Shown here: positions 6,249-6,302 of the stretch, piece by piece | How the letters are laid out: each line of letters opens with the position of its first letter | Position numbering within the stretch: the stretch's first letter is position 1 | NCBI GenBank assembly: GCA_030640215.1 | Contig: DAOWJU010000343.1 | Coordinates: forward strand, 1 to 6,302 | Direction of reading: 5' to 3' | Length of the DNA stretch: 6,302 nucleotides | From: Desulfuromonadales bacterium | Lineage (GTDB): Bacteria > Desulfobacterota > Desulfuromonadia > Desulfuromonadales > BM103 | The notes under the pieces: generated by a model | The model's input: the letters and a program-made list of their open reading frames with translations, nothing else | Database searches by the model: none | What the model was told of the DNA's origin: nothing | Position numbers and translations under genes: made by a program

Positions 6249-6302
6249 CTAGTCTTTCTTTTCGTACCGCTTACGGAAACGCTCGATCCGACCGGCGGTA
6301 TC
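6249..6302 (-). CDS. rpmE: 50S ribosomal protein L31 (RpmE), C-terminal end only
   Basis: L31 is a small protein of the large ribosomal subunit. Only the last 17 codons and the TAG stop are in the window, and the gene runs off the right edge. They translate to DTAGRIERFRKRYEKKD, which fits the conserved L31 ending (D-T-A-G-R-(I/V)-E-(R/K)-F) with a basic tail. Whether the protein is the zinc-binding type (with CxxC motifs) cannot be seen here. The terminator just downstream ends its transcript before thyX. Confidence 0.9.
   Translation of the reverse strand, partial: DTAGRIERFRKRYEKKD

Overview
This is an ordinary housekeeping stretch of a bacterial chromosome with every gene on the minus strand. 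Read in the direction of transcription (right to left), the order is rpmE (3' end only), a rho-independent terminator, thyX, prfA, prmC, murA, hisG, hisD. The run of prfA-prmC followed by murA-hisG-hisD, just downstream of rpmE, resembles the arrangement I know from Desulfuromonadales (Geobacter, Desulfuromonas, Pelobacter and relatives). Protein sequences and the moderate base composition fit that group. The assignment is an inference from gene order and protein character, not from a database search.

Layout: positions 6249-6302 hold the last 17 codons of ribosomal protein L31. A 12-bp-stem terminator (6208-6242) closes that unit. A GC-rich, strongly self-complementary leader (about 6103-6151) precedes thyX, with a possible promoter overlapping the terminator tail. 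From thyX on, the six genes are spaced 66, 37, 27, 89 and 25 bp apart with no further terminator visible, so they probably form one operon that continues past the left edge of the window. No gene-free stretch exceeds 300 bp. The longest is the rpmE-thyX interval (about 160 bp); the murA-hisG gap (89 bp) is filled mostly with degenerate heptamer repeats.

Functionally, the operon combines dTMP synthesis (ThyX), translation termination (RF1 and PrmC, which methylates RF1's GGQ glutamine), the first committed step of peptidoglycan synthesis (MurA), and the first and last steps of histidine synthesis (HisG, HisD). HisG is the short form, which normally works with a separate HisZ subunit that is not in this window.

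I do not see an undescribed defence, mobile or biosynthetic system here. The items worth a second look are at DNA level: a 20-bp tandem duplication whose second copy supplies the prfA stop codon, the heptamer array between murA and hisG, mutually exclusive hairpins in the thyX leader, and TTG start codons in two consecutive genes (murA and prmC).
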